From contig NZ_JADNAT010000011.1 of assembly GCF_015550425.1 (NCBI RefSeq), positions 62,001-126,000 of the forward strand: a stretch of DNA of 64,000 bases. The letters are read 5' to 3'. Both the position numbers and the translations under genes were made by a program. The notes beneath the pieces are model-generated. The model was not told where the DNA came from. It did no database searches and was given only the letters and a program-made list of their open reading frames with translations. Position 1 is the stretch's first letter. Every line of letters begins with the position of its first letter. Below, in pieces: positions 25,226-35,141 of the stretch. The DNA is from Clostridium sp. 1001275B_160808_H3 (GTDB lineage Bacteria; Bacillota; Clostridia; Clostridiales; Clostridiaceae).

Positions 25226-26881
25226 ATGAAAGAGTTTAAAGTTATAAGATTATTAGATAGGCTTAGAGGGCTATATGAAAAAGCTGGAGTAGATTATGAG
25301 ATTTTTAGAATAATACTTAAGGCTAAACTTACTATGGATGGTAGAAGGAAAGCAACTGTATTTAATAATGAAGCAAAAAAGAAAAATGGTGAGTCAAATG
25401 AGTTTTATAAAGCTTTAATAATATATGCTTTTATAGGATTATTCTTAGGATTAATGCTTATATTTAAAATGAATTTAATGTATCAAATGACAGTGTATTT
25501 TTCAGCCATAATGTTTATGATATTAACAATATTTATATCAGATTTTTCTTATGTAATTTTAGATGTGAGGGATAAAAATATTTTAGCAACAAGAGGGGTA
25601 AGTAGTAAAACTATAAATGCTGCAAAAATTACTCATGTTACTATTTATATAATTTATTTAACTCTATCATTGGTTGGAGTTTCACTTATAATATCTTTTA
25701 AGCAGGGAATAGGATACTTTCTAATCTTTCTTATTGAAATAATATTAATAGATATTTTCATGATTATTGTAACTGCATTGACGTATCTTTTAGTACTTAA
25801 GTTTTTTGATGGTGAAAAATTAAAGGATATGATAAATTTTGTTCAAATTGGATTAAGTATAGTTATGGTCTTAATATATCAAATTGTTCCAAGGTTATTT
25901 GGAGTTATAGATTTAAATAATATTACTTATAATAAACAGTTTTGGCACTTATTATTACCACCAATGTGGTTTGCTGCACCATTATCAATAATCGGTGGAG
26001 AAGGAATAACCATATATAAGATAGTTATGAGTGTACTAGCAATATTAATTCCTATAATATCTATATTAATTTATTTAAAGTTAACACCAACATTTGAAAA
26101 ACATTTACAAAAGTTAAATAATAATAACGAAAAAGTCAATGAAAAAAGTAAGGGGTTAATAAGACTTGGCAAAATAATATGTAAAGATAGAGTTGAAAGA
26201 GCATTTTACAATTTTTCGATAGGAATAATTAATTCAGAAAGAGAATTTAAGCTTAAGGTTTATCCTAATGTTGCACTTGGAGTGATTTTTCCATTTCTTT
26301 TTATGGCAATAGGCTTCCAAGGAGAAAGTATAAGCAACATTAGAAATAGCTTAATTAATTCTAAGTTTTATCTATCAATATATTCTTTTGCTTTTATAAT
26401 TCCTAATATACTAATGATGCTTAGGTATTCAGAAAAATATAATGGAGCATGGATATATGAGGTAGCACCAATAAAAAAGATATCTTCTATTTATAAAGGT
26501 GTCATCAAGGGAGCTTTATTTAAGCTTATAATACCTCCATATATTATTATATCTATAATATTTATAATTGTTTTTTCGTCTAGTGTAATAAAACATCTTA
26601 TAGTAGCTTTTTTAGCTCTAATTTTAATCACAATATTAAATTTTTTAATTATGAAAAAGGAGTACCCATTTTCAACAAAGTTTGAGGGAGCTAATAATAC
26701 TGGAGAAAGTTTAATAGCAGTTTTTCTTTCGATTATGTTAATACTTTTAGCTATAGGTATACATTATGTAGCAAGTCTTTTTAATATAGGAATACTAATT
26801 TATGGAGTGATTTTTTTGCTTTTGGATATTTGCCTATGGAAAGTTTCATTTAATGTTTCGAAAAAGAAATTAAGGGGATAA
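25226..26881 (+). CDS. ABC transporter permease, large clostridial type
   Basis: 551 residues with about twelve transmembrane helices in two groups (about 70-250 and 270-550) separated by a charged segment. Starts 4 bases after the ATPase stop with AGAGG upstream, so the two are coupled. The family fold resembles ABC-2 exporters found in Firmicutes next to single ATPases. Substrate unknown. Confidence 0.8.
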   Translation: MKEFKVIRLLDRLRGLYEKAGVDYEIFRIILKAKLTMDGRRKATVFNNEAKKKNGESNEFYKALIIYAFIGLFLGLMLIFKMNLMYQMTVYFSAIMFMILTIFISDFSYVILDVRDKNILATRGVSSKTINAAKITHVTIYIIYLTLSLVGVSLIISFKQGIGYFLIFLIEIILIDIFMIIVTALTYLLVLKFFDGEKLKDMINFVQIGLSIVMVLIYQIVPRLFGVIDLNNITYNKQFWHLLLPPMWFAAPLSIIGGEGITIYKIVMSVLAILIPIISILIYLKLTPTFEKHLQKLNNNNEKVNEKSKGLIRLGKIICKDRVERAFYNFSIGIINSEREFKLKVYPNVALGVIFPFLFMAIGFQGESISNIRNSLINSKFYLSIYSFAFIIPNILMMLRYSEKYNGAWIYEVAPIKKISSIYKGVIKGALFKLIIPPYIIISIIFIIVFSSSVIKHLIVAFLALILITILNFLIMKKEYPFSTKFEGANNTGESLIAVFLSIMLILLAIGIHYVASLFNIGILIYGVIFLLLDICLWKVSFNVSKKKLRG

Positions 26882-26890
26882 AAGATATAA

Positions 26891-26932
26891 ATAAAATCAT
26901 TTAGATAACTCTAAGTGATTTTATTTTGTTTT
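26891..26932 (+). terminator. Rho-independent terminator
   Basis: A 14-bp stem (26891-26904 with 26911-26924, one G-U), 6-base loop and TTTGTTTTT tail. Confidence 0.8.
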
Positions 26933-26982
26933 TAGTATATAATATATTTCAAAGATAAATGAAAATTTTAAGGAGATAAATT

Positions 26983-28194
26983 ATGGCAAAAGTTATAGTT
27001 GTTGGAGCTGGACCTGCAGGGATAATGGCATCATTATCAGCTTCAAAAAATAATGAAGTTATTCTAATTGAAAGAAATAGTGAAATAGGTAAGAAGTTAA
27101 AGCTTACTGGTGGTGGAAGATGTAATATAACAAATAATAGAGATATAGAAGAATTTTTCGATAAAATAGTTACAAATAAGAAGTTTTTATATAGTGCACT
27201 TTATACTTTTCCTAATACTACTTTATTAGAATACTTTTCTAATAATAATTTAGAATATAAGGTTGAATACGATCAAAAGGTATTTACAAAAAGTGATAAA
27301 GCTGATGAAGTTATAGAAATATTTAAGAGAGATCTTATGAAAAGCGATGTTAAAGTTTTATATAACACTAAAGTAAATGATTTTATTGTTGAAGATGAAA
27401 TTATTAAAGGTGTAATCACAGAAGAGGGAAAAAGAATATATGCAGATAGTGTTATTGTAACTACTGGTGGGAAAAGTCATCCAACTACAGGATCTGATGG
27501 TAGTATGTATGATATATTAGAAAAGTATGGACATACAATAAATCCATTATATCCAGCGTTAATTCCACTTGTAACAAAAGAAGGGTTTGTTAAAAATCTT
27601 CAAGGTGTATCAATGAAAGAAGTAGTTATAAGTACTACTATAAAAAAGAAAAAAATACAACGACAAGGAGATATGATATTCACTCATTTTGGAATATCTG
27701 GACCAGGTGTTTTAAAATTCTCATCGTACATAAATAAAATTTTAAAGGAAAAAGAAGTTGAAATAAAACTAGATTTTTTACCTGAAATATCTAAGGATGA
27801 GTTATCAAAAATAATTAGATCTAATCCAAATAAAAGTTTACTAAATAATTTAAAAGTATATTTACCTCAAAACTTTATAAAAGAAGTACTTAATATTTTA
27901 AATTTAAATGAAGTAAATATTCATGAAATGAAAAAAGAGGATGAATTAAAGCTTATAGAATATATAAAAGAAATGCCTTTAACTGTTGAGGATACTATCA
28001 CAATAAAAGCTGCTATGGTTACTAGTGGAGGCGTTAGTGTAAAAGAAATAAATTCATCTACTATGGAATCTAAAAAAATTAAAAATTTATTCTTTGCTGG
28101 TGAAGTTATAGATATAGATGCGGAAACAGGAGGATATAATCTTCAAATGGCATTTTCAACTGGATATTTAGCAGGAACTAGTATTGATAATTAA
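26983..28194 (+). CDS. NAD(P)/FAD-dependent oxidoreductase (HI0933/YhiN/BaiN-like family)
   Basis: 403 residues. FAD site VVGAGPAGIMAS at the N-terminus, then the family motif KLKLTGGGRCNITN, ATGGKSHPTTGSDG-like turn (VTTGGKSHPTTGSDG) and, at the C-terminus, FAGEVIDIDAETGGYNLQMA. One named clostridial relative, BaiN, was proposed in bile-acid reduction, but most members have no proven substrate and no bai genes are here. RBS AAGGAG. Monocistronic. Confidence 0.9.
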   Translation: MAKVIVVGAGPAGIMASLSASKNNEVILIERNSEIGKKLKLTGGGRCNITNNRDIEEFFDKIVTNKKFLYSALYTFPNTTLLEYFSNNNLEYKVEYDQKVFTKSDKADEVIEIFKRDLMKSDVKVLYNTKVNDFIVEDEIIKGVITEEGKRIYADSVIVTTGGKSHPTTGSDGSMYDILEKYGHTINPLYPALIPLVTKEGFVKNLQGVSMKEVVISTTIKKKKIQRQGDMIFTHFGISGPGVLKFSSYINKILKEKEVEIKLDFLPEISKDELSKIIRSNPNKSLLNNLKVYLPQNFIKEVLNILNLNEVNIHEMKKEDELKLIEYIKEMPLTVEDTITIKAAMVTSGGVSVKEINSSTMESKKIKNLFFAGEVIDIDAETGGYNLQMAFSTGYLAGTSIDN

Positions 28195-28246
28195 AAAAAC
28201 TTCAAATTTAAAGAAGTTTTATCATTAATAAAGTATTGTTTAAATT

Positions 28247-28276
28247 AAAAAAAGCTGAGAAACTCAGCTTTTTTTA
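28247..28276. terminator. Bidirectional terminator
   Basis: A 13-bp stem (28247-28259 with 28263-28275), AAA loop, and seven A/T at the base on both sides; serves both convergent genes. A smaller hairpin (AAAACTTC/GAAGTTTT) lies just before, near 28196-28220. Confidence 0.85.
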
Positions 28277-29587
28277 GTTTGGAAGTGGTTGATATGTGCT
28301 CCTGTCTAGATATTCATTAATAACTAATTCACCATTTGAATTATATCCATATAGATAAGTGTCAGCACTTAGTGGTCCTAAAGGTACTGATACTGGTTCA
28401 TATGTTATACCGCCCTTTACTGATTCATTTGACCAAAATTCAATAGTTAAATTACCATTTCCAGCATAAGTATTTACTACTACTGGATATTCAAAATTGT
28501 TAACAAATTTTAAATCAATTAGATTATCAGCTAATGTAGCGTCAAGGCCTATAGGAACATATGAAACTTTCATCATATGGTTAAGTCTTTCAGAAGGTAT
28601 TATTCCTGCTCTTAACATAGTATTGTAAAGAGTTGAAGCAACTTGACATACACCGCCGCCTATACCAGGAACTACTTGTCCATTAACATAAGTATTAGCA
28701 GCTACGAAGCCATTTTCTATAGTAGTTGGACCTATTGCTTTTTCTGTAGAAAAAGTTTCACCAGGCATTACTATAATATTATCAATATTCCTTGCAGCAA
28801 GTTGAAGGTTTGTACCACTAGGGCCAGCTGAATAACTTGTTGAAAAAGCTGAAATTTTATTGTTTACATTACTTAAAGCACTAGCTTTAATATTAGCTTC
28901 AACAACATCAACGTTTCCAGTTACTTCTACTACATTTGGAGCTTTCATGTCTTTTATTTGAGATTTAATTTTATCTATTAAGTCAGCAGAATTTAATTTA
29001 AGTCCAGTTGAATCATTTGATATATTTATTGCTCCTCCAGAAATATCTATAGAAGCATTTATAGGACTAACATCTACAGCTGTAGATATACTAGATACAA
29101 ATGAAGTTAATTTTTCATCATTAAAAAGAACCTCAAATTCATATTCTCTATTTTCTGGTTTTCTTAATAATTTTATTTTTTCAAAGAAACCTTCATTTTT
29201 TCCAAAACTTAAAATTTCATTTTCAAGTTCTTCATAGTTAATAGTTGCTTCTAGATCTTTATAAGAAATCTCAAAACTTTGTTCCTTCGCTTCAACATTT
29301 ACTTTTTTGTTACTTATATCTTCAACTAAAGAAATAAGTGTAGTGTGTAAATCGTTATTATTTAACCCTGCTAAATCTTTATTTAGTATATAAGCACCAG
29401 GATAAACTTTATCTGCATAGTTATTTATTAATTTAGTACTTGAGATAATCCAATAACCAAGAATGGAAACTAGAATCAAAAATACTAGAAGTATGAATTT
29501 CCATGATTTTAAAATAGAAACTATACTTTTTTTATCAGTTTGTACCACTTCCTTAGGTGTTTCAGTATTAAGATTATTATTGCTCAT
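28274..29587 (-). CDS. VanW family protein with N-terminal anchor
   Basis: About 437 residues. Cytoplasmic head, one transmembrane helix (residues about 30-52), extracellular PG_binding_4-like region (about 60-235) and the VanW domain. Seen in the latter: TSYSAGPSGTNLQLAARN, VMPGETFS, GPTTIENGFV and GGGVCQVASTLYNTMLRAG. Members are extracytoplasmic and linked to cell wall or vancomycin clusters, but the reaction is unknown. Start is the ATG at 29587; a TTG 9 bases upstream is less likely. Confidence 0.85.
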   Translation of the reverse strand: MSNNNLNTETPKEVVQTDKKSIVSILKSWKFILLVFLILVSILGYWIISSTKLINNYADKVYPGAYILNKDLAGLNNNDLHTTLISLVEDISNKKVNVEAKEQSFEISYKDLEATINYEELENEILSFGKNEGFFEKIKLLRKPENREYEFEVLFNDEKLTSFVSSISTAVDVSPINASIDISGGAINISNDSTGLKLNSADLIDKIKSQIKDMKAPNVVEVTGNVDVVEANIKASALSNVNNKISAFSTSYSAGPSGTNLQLAARNIDNIIVMPGETFSTEKAIGPTTIENGFVAANTYVNGQVVPGIGGGVCQVASTLYNTMLRAGIIPSERLNHMMKVSYVPIGLDATLADNLIDLKFVNNFEYPVVVNTYAGNGNLTIEFWSNESVKGGITYEPVSVPLGPLSADTYLYGYNSNGELVINEYLDRSTYQPLPN

Positions 29588-30028
29588 AAATACCAACTTT
29601 CTATATAGTTACTTTATCATTTTCATGATATATATAGTTTACCGCGAAGAAATAATAATTTCAAGAATTTGTGGAAAAAATTACTAAAAATTATGGATTT
29701 TATATTATTTAATAATATAAATAAAGATTTAACTAAAATGATCGAAAGTAAATTATATGTTAATAAGTTAATATTAAATAATATTAAATAGTAATGATAA
29801 ATTTTTCATATAAATTTCAATAAATAATTATAAGATTAATAGAGCCTTTAGTGATTATTATTTTATAATTAAGTTTGTATTTTATTGGCTTATAAAAATT
29901 AATTTTAAATAAAATGGGGATAGTATAAATTTTGAAATTATTATAAAAAGTATATATATTTACAAAAAGTTACTAAATGATTAAAATTATAACATAGCTA
30001 ATGTAAAATAATAATTAGGGGGCAAACA
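29588..30028. other. Intergenic stretch, 441 bases, between divergent genes
   Basis: Extremely AT-rich. It must hold promoters for the VanW gene and the chemoreceptor gene, but no clear -35/-10 pair stands out and no sigma-D-type (TAAA...GCCGATAA) motility promoter was found. No gene recognised. Confidence 0.4.
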
Positions 30029-31786
30029 ATGAAAAAGAGAAGGTTAAGAAAAAGTAATAAGCATTATAAGAAAGGAAAGTCAAAAAAAATTAAGAAAAGG
30101 ACAAGTACTATAGGTAAAAAGATTTTTAGTATTACAGTAACTGTAACAGTAATAGCGATGATAATACTGTTAACTATTAATATACTAATGTTTAGTAGAT
30201 TGCTGAATTCAATTGAAAAAGATATATTAGCTAGGGGGAAAAATATTAAAGGAAGTATATCTACAGGGGATATTAGTGCTGTAATGCAAGATAAAATAAC
30301 AGGAAGTTATGACTATAAAAAGTTAAAAAACGATTTATCCAATGCAAAAAGCAATGAAAATATTACATATGCAGCTATTTTAACTAAAGTTAACAACGAA
30401 AATGCTGAAATTATGGTAGATACAGAAAATAATATGCTTAATTTTGGTAAGAAAATAATATTAAATGATGAATTACATAAAGTTTTTGATGGAGAGGTTA
30501 TATCAATTGAAGTAAAAGAGAAAAAAAACACTCTAATAAAATCATATTATCCAATTAAGGGGATTAGTGGGAGTGTTGATGCTATATTAGAGGTAAGTGA
30601 CGATATTACACAAATTATAAATGTAAAAAAAGTAATACTTATTCAACTTGGTATATTAGCAATAATATTAATTATTGTTTACAGTATAGTATCATATGCT
30701 TTATCAAGGAGTATTAATAGAAATGTAAAAAAAGTCATAGATGGACTTGTGACAATTTCTGAGGGAGATTTAACTAAAGTAGTAGAAGTCAATAGTAATG
30801 ATGAAATTAAGTTAATAGCTGAGTATATAAATATATTGAAAGAAAAAATTTCTAAAATGATAAACCAAATAATAATTTTATCAAATAAAGAAATTATTAA
30901 TATAGAAAAGTTATCTAACTCAAGTAAGGAAATGGCAGCAGCTTCAGAAGAAGTTACAGCTACAATTCAAGAAGTTGATTCAAATATTTATATTCAAAAC
31001 GAAGATACCAAAGAAATAAGCAGCTTACTCAATGGATTTGGAATATCAATTCAAGAAGTTAAAGAATTAATTAATGAAACTAATTATTTACTAACTAATG
31101 TAAATAATCAATTAAGTGGGAATAAAGAAGATTTAATAATGCTACAGAATTCAAAGATTGATATACAAAATTCTTCATCATATATGAATGATGAATTAAA
31201 AAAGTTATATTATTCATTAGAAAAAATAAAGAATATAGCTATTTTTATAGATTCAATAGCAGATCAAACTAATTTATTAGCATTAAATGCATCCATTGAA
31301 GCAGCAAGGGTTGGTGAAGCTGGAAAGGGATTTGCAGTTGTAGCAAATGAAATAAGAAAACTTGCAGAAGAGGTTAAAAGTTCATCTCTTGATATTGATA
31401 AGCTACTAACAGATGTAATAAAAGAAGGTAATGAGGTAAAAGAAACTTCAAATGTTATGAATTTTAAGTTAGAAAAGCAATATGGTGTAATAGATAGCTC
31501 TATATTATCTTTTAAAGATATAGTAGATAAAATCATTGAAATAGTTCCTAAAATGACAGATGTAAATAATAAAATGGATAAAGTATCATCAGAGAAAAAT
31601 ACTATTATAGATTCAATAGAGAAATCAAGGATATTATTAGATGAAATATCACATTCTTCAGAAGAAATAAAAACTTTTTCAAGAGAATTAAGTATTATGG
31701 CTCAAGGAGTTGCAGAAGTCGGTGAAGAGTTAAATAATAATTCTAATGAAAAAAATATTGAAATCAATAAGTTTAGGATAAATTAA
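30029..31786 (+). CDS. Methyl-accepting chemotaxis protein
   Basis: 585 residues. A very basic N-terminal tail ([19 protein letters not shown]) precedes TM1 (about 35-57). An extracellular sensor of about 145 residues, Cache-like in size, is followed by TM2 (about 205-225), HAMP (226-280) and the cytoplasmic signalling domain. The hairpin tip reads [20 protein letters not shown] and then [17 protein letters not shown], the universal receptor signature. RBS GGGGGC. The ligand is unknown; no other chemotaxis genes lie in the window. Confidence 0.9.
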   Translation: MKKRRLRKSNKHYKKGKSKKIKKRTSTIGKKIFSITVTVTVIAMIILLTINILMFSRLLNSIEKDILARGKNIKGSISTGDISAVMQDKITGSYDYKKLKNDLSNAKSNENITYAAILTKVNNENAEIMVDTENNMLNFGKKIILNDELHKVFDGEVISIEVKEKKNTLIKSYYPIKGISGSVDAILEVSDDITQIINVKKVILIQLGILAIILIIVYSIVSYALSRSINRNVKKVIDGLVTISEGDLTKVVEVNSNDEIKLIAEYINILKEKISKMINQIIILSNKEIINIEKLSNSSKEMAAASEEVTATIQEVDSNIYIQNEDTKEISSLLNGFGISIQEVKELINETNYLLTNVNNQLSGNKEDLIMLQNSKIDIQNSSSYMNDELKKLYYSLEKIKNIAIFIDSIADQTNLLALNASIEAARVGEAGKGFAVVANEIRKLAEEVKSSSLDIDKLLTDVIKEGNEVKETSNVMNFKLEKQYGVIDSSILSFKDIVDKIIEIVPKMTDVNNKMDKVSSEKNTIIDSIEKSRILLDEISHSSEEIKTFSRELSIMAQGVAEVGEELNNNSNEKNIEINKFRIN

Positions 31787-31962
31787 ATTAAGTTTTAGGG
31801 ATATATGCAATGTATATTATGTACTTTTATGCTTTTTATTAGAAAGTAAGAAATTTAGAATACTCATATTAATAAAACATAAATAACATTTTAATGGATT
31901 TAGATATGCAATATAAAAGGATAAAATAATATTATAAGATTTCAGATTGAAGGAGTGATATT

Positions 31963-32865
31963 ATGAAGGCGGAAAACAAAATTCTTAAGTTTTCAGCAAT
32001 TGGTGGATTGTTCTTCGCTGTCTTAGGTATTGCATGGGGATGAGCTATACACTCGGAAATGATAGCTTTTGATGGATTATACTCATTTGTAAGTCTAGGA
32101 CTAGCAGTATTTGCAATTATTACTACTAATTTTATTAATAAAAGTGATTTTAAAAATTATCCTTTTGGAAAGGCAACATTAGAGCCAATTCTAGTTATTA
32201 TTAAATCATTAGTACTTTTAATAATGTGTGTAATAACTATGTTTTCTTCGATAAAGCAAGTTTTAAATGGTGGAAATGATGTTGAGGCAGGTTTTGCGTT
32301 AGGATATGCATTAATTTCATCCGTTGGATGTACTGTAGTTTATTTATACATGAGAAAATCATCAAAGAATCTTAATTCCGAGATAGTTAAAGTTGAAAGT
32401 AGCCAATGGCTTATGGATTCTATGTTAAGTATAGGAGTGTTGGTAGGATTTTTAATTACAATTATTTTAAAGTATATTGGATTAGAAAATTTAGCAAGTT
32501 ATGTTGATCCAGGAATGGTTATTTTAAGTTCAATAATATTCTTGAAAATGCCTATAACTTCTATAATAGAAGCTTTCAGAGAAATAACAAACTCTACAGC
32601 TGATGATCAAATAAACTATGACATAAGTTTATTAGTAAAAGAAATTGAAGAGGAATATAACTTAGAAGAGTCTATAGCAAGAGTAGCAAAAGTAGGAAGA
32701 GAACTTAGAATAGAAATTGATTTTATAGTATCTAAAGATTCGAAAATAAAGTCTATAGATGATATGGATAAAGTAAGAGAAATAATAGATAAAAATACAA
32801 ACCATTTTGATTTGAAAAAGTGGATGAATGTATCATTTACTAAAAATAAAAAATGGGCTATATAA
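31963..32865 (+). pseudogene. Cation diffusion facilitator (CDF, COG3965-like) transporter broken by an in-frame TGA
   Basis: ATG at 31963 behind the good RBS AAGGAGTGATATT. The frame runs 26 codons to TGA 32041-32043, then stays open in the same frame to 32865, giving a normal-length product of about 300 residues. The stop falls in TM1, between GIAWG and AIHSEMIAFDG, where relatives carry a hydrophobic residue, so a change such as TTA to TGA is likely. Downstream parts are intact: FDGLYS (metal site Asp), NYPFGKATLEP, further helices and a C-terminal cytoplasmic domain. Reinitiation at ATG 32059 would lack TM1 and has no ribosome site. Confidence 0.85.
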
Positions 32866-32899
32866 AAACTACCCTAGAATTTATCTAGGGTAGTTTTTT
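32864..32899 (+). terminator. Rho-independent terminator
   Basis: A 15-bp stem (32864-32878 with 32884-32898), 5-base loop and TTTTTT tail overlapping the stop codon of the CDF pseudogene. Confidence 0.85.
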
Positions 32900-32985
32900 G
32901 TATAAATATTTTACTAATTAATAAAAATATGGTATTTTAAAAGTATATTTATAATTTTATCTAAGGAAAAGTCGGTGAGGGTATA

Positions 32986-34155
32986 ATGGTAACTGAGAAA
33001 TATTCTTCTGAGAATGTAAAAGAAATTATTGATGGCGTAATAGAAGAGATTAATATAGGGAAATCTAAAATCTTTCATATAGCAGATACTATGAGAGATG
33101 AATTAGAAATTAAAAAGAAAGAACTTAAGGCTGTTAAGAGTGGACTTTCTAAAGTTATTGATGAAGTAGATTATTTAGAAAAAATTGATAAAGCAATGAG
33201 AAATAAATTAGTAGAGGAATCAAAAAAATTATCTCAGGTTGATTCTGATTTGTTTAAAGATATATATGAAGAAGCGTTAGATATTAGAGTAAGATATATA
33301 ACAAAACAAAATGAAGAAAAAGAGCTAATTTTAAAAAGAGATATTTTAGAAAGAACCTTGAAAAATTATAGCTTAAGTATAGAAGAGGCACAAGGAGCGG
33401 TTAATCAAATTAATATAGCATTAGGATATCTAGAAGGTAATGTTTTAGATATAATAAAAGACCAAGATGAAAAGTCTCAAATGATAACTGGAATAAAGAT
33501 ATTGGAAAATCAGGAGTTAGAAAGGCAAAGAATAGCAAGAGAAATACATGATGGACCAGCTCAATACATTGCAAATGTATTGATGCGCGTGGATTTTTGT
33601 AAAGTAGTAGTTAAAAAAGACCTTGAAAAAGGAATAAATGAATTAGATGATTTGAAATCCAATATAAGAATGGCATTAAAAGAAGTAAGAGGTATAATTT
33701 ATGATTTAAGGCCTCTACACTTAGAAGAACTTGGGTTAATGGAAGCTATAAAAGATATGATAAATATTATATCAGCAGAAGCTAACATAAAAATAGATAT
33801 TAATGTTGATGAGTCAAACTATGAAGTAGAAAAAATAATGCAGATTGCTATATATAGGATTATACAGGAAATATTAAATAATATTAAAAAACATTCCAAA
33901 GCAAAATATGTTTACTTAAGAATTAATTATATTAAAGATTATATATATATTTATCTTCAAGATGATGGTATAGGTTTTGATGTGCAAGAAACTTTAATAA
34001 ATACTAAACAAAAAGGAAATCGTTATGGATTGATTGGTATATTTGAAAGGGTAGAACAATTAAGAGGGAAAATAGAAGTAAAATCTTCAAAAGGTGAAGG
34101 AACTATATATAAAATAAAACTTCCAATAAACAGAAAGGTAATAAAAAATGATTAA
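32986..34155 (+). CDS. DegS-like sensor histidine kinase, cytoplasmic
   Basis: 389 residues without transmembrane helices. Residues 1-175 are a long coiled coil, as in DegS. HisKA_3 motif ERQRIAREIHDGPAQYIANV has the phospho-acceptor His near residue 188; YDLRPLHLEELGL follows. The ATPase has EILNNIKKHSKAK (N box), DDGIGFD (G1) and GLIGIFERVEQLRG (G2). Its 3' end overlaps the response regulator gene by 8 bases, so the pair is translationally coupled. The signal is unknown; in Bacillus DegS senses cytoplasmic cues that affect secretion, competence and motility. Confidence 0.9.
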   Translation: MVTEKYSSENVKEIIDGVIEEINIGKSKIFHIADTMRDELEIKKKELKAVKSGLSKVIDEVDYLEKIDKAMRNKLVEESKKLSQVDSDLFKDIYEEALDIRVRYITKQNEEKELILKRDILERTLKNYSLSIEEAQGAVNQINIALGYLEGNVLDIIKDQDEKSQMITGIKILENQELERQRIAREIHDGPAQYIANVLMRVDFCKVVVKKDLEKGINELDDLKSNIRMALKEVRGIIYDLRPLHLEELGLMEAIKDMINIISAEANIKIDINVDESNYEVEKIMQIAIYRIIQEILNNIKKHSKAKYVYLRINYIKDYIYIYLQDDGIGFDVQETLINTKQKGNRYGLIGIFERVEQLRGKIEVKSSKGEGTIYKIKLPINRKVIKND

Positions 34156-34852
34156 TGATAAAATTAGGGTTATAGTAGTAGATGATCATGATTTGATAAG
34201 AGAAGGATTAAATAGAATAATAAGTTTTGAAGAAGATTTAATAATATGTGGAGAGTTTAGAAATGGTGAAGAGCTACTTAATAACATAAAAGAGTATGAT
34301 CCAGATGTTATATTGTTAGACATAAATATGCCTGGAAAAAATGGAATAGAAACTTTAAAAATATTAAAGATATTATATCCTAATATTAAAATAGTTATGC
34401 TAACTGTAGAAAATGATAGAAAGACTATAATGGAGTCAATAGATATTGGTGCAGATGCATATATATTAAAAGAATCAGCAGGAAGTGAAATTGTAAATGC
34501 TATAAGAAATGTGTATTTAGATGAAAAGTATATAGACAAGTCTCTAATAAAAGCTATGTTTTTAGATATTAAAAATGATGTTATGTGGAAAAATAAAGAA
34601 ATAGAATCTTTGAAATTACTAACAAATAGAGAATTAAATATACTATATGAGATTTCGAAAGGGTTAAAAAATAAGGAAATTGCAGAGAAGTTATTTTTAT
34701 CAGAAAAGACAGTGAAAAATTATATTACAAGCATATTTAAAAAAATTGAAGTAGAAGATAGAGTCCAAGCTACTATATATGCTTTAAGGAATAATGTGGC
34801 AGATTTTTACAATGATAAATTAAATAATGAAAATAAAATGTTAAAAAAATGA
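34148..34852 (+). CDS. DegU-like response regulator (NarL/LuxR type)
   Basis: 234 residues. Receiver domain with VVDDHDLIREG (acidic pocket), LLDINMPGKNG carrying phospho-acceptor Asp58, MLTVEN (Thr) and ILKESAG (Lys). The C-terminal LuxR helix-turn-helix reads LTNRELNILYEISKGLKNKE and SEKTVKNYITSIFKK. Partner of the overlapping kinase gene. The next gene downstream, a secreted lipoprotein 289 bases away, is a candidate target by position only. Confidence 0.9.
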   Translation: MINDKIRVIVVDDHDLIREGLNRIISFEEDLIICGEFRNGEELLNNIKEYDPDVILLDINMPGKNGIETLKILKILYPNIKIVMLTVENDRKTIMESIDIGADAYILKESAGSEIVNAIRNVYLDEKYIDKSLIKAMFLDIKNDVMWKNKEIESLKLLTNRELNILYEISKGLKNKEIAEKLFLSEKTVKNYITSIFKKIEVEDRVQATIYALRNNVADFYNDKLNNENKMLKK

Positions 34853-35074
34853 CGAAAAATGATATTTGGTTTACGTTTTCAAAAGGAAGTTCAATAATAA
34901 GTAGATATTATAAATAATGTGTTGCTGATTAATAAAATATGCTATTTTATTAATAAAATAAACCGATATTAAATATATATGTAAAAAAATATGACGATAT
35001 GTAATAAAACGTTAATTTATGTTATATAAATAAATGAATTTATCATATAAATAAAGGATAATAATTTAACAGTA

Positions 35075-35104
35075 TTGTTGAAAAAAAAACAAAGTCAGTA
35101 TAGA
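35075..35104 (+). promoter_or_regulatory. Possible promoter of the two-repeat lipoprotein gene
   Basis: TTGTTG (35075-35080), 18 bases, TATAGA (35099-35104), 37 bases before the ATG. The rest of the 289-base gap after the regulator gene is A/T-rich with no recognised feature. Confidence 0.35.
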
Positions 35105-35141
35105 ATTATCTTGTAAATATCATTTTAGGGGGATAAATTTT

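Noticed and set aside
32041..32043. TGA as a selenocysteine codon in the CDF gene
   Set aside because: The family has no redox Cys/Sec at this membrane position, and no stable hairpin typical of a bacterial SECIS was noticed right after the codon. A nonsense mutation is simpler.
34868..34881. Possible CcpA (cre) site, reading TGAAAACGTAAACC on the minus strand
   Set aside because: Two mismatches at conserved positions, including loss of palindromy, and about 260 bases from the next start codon.
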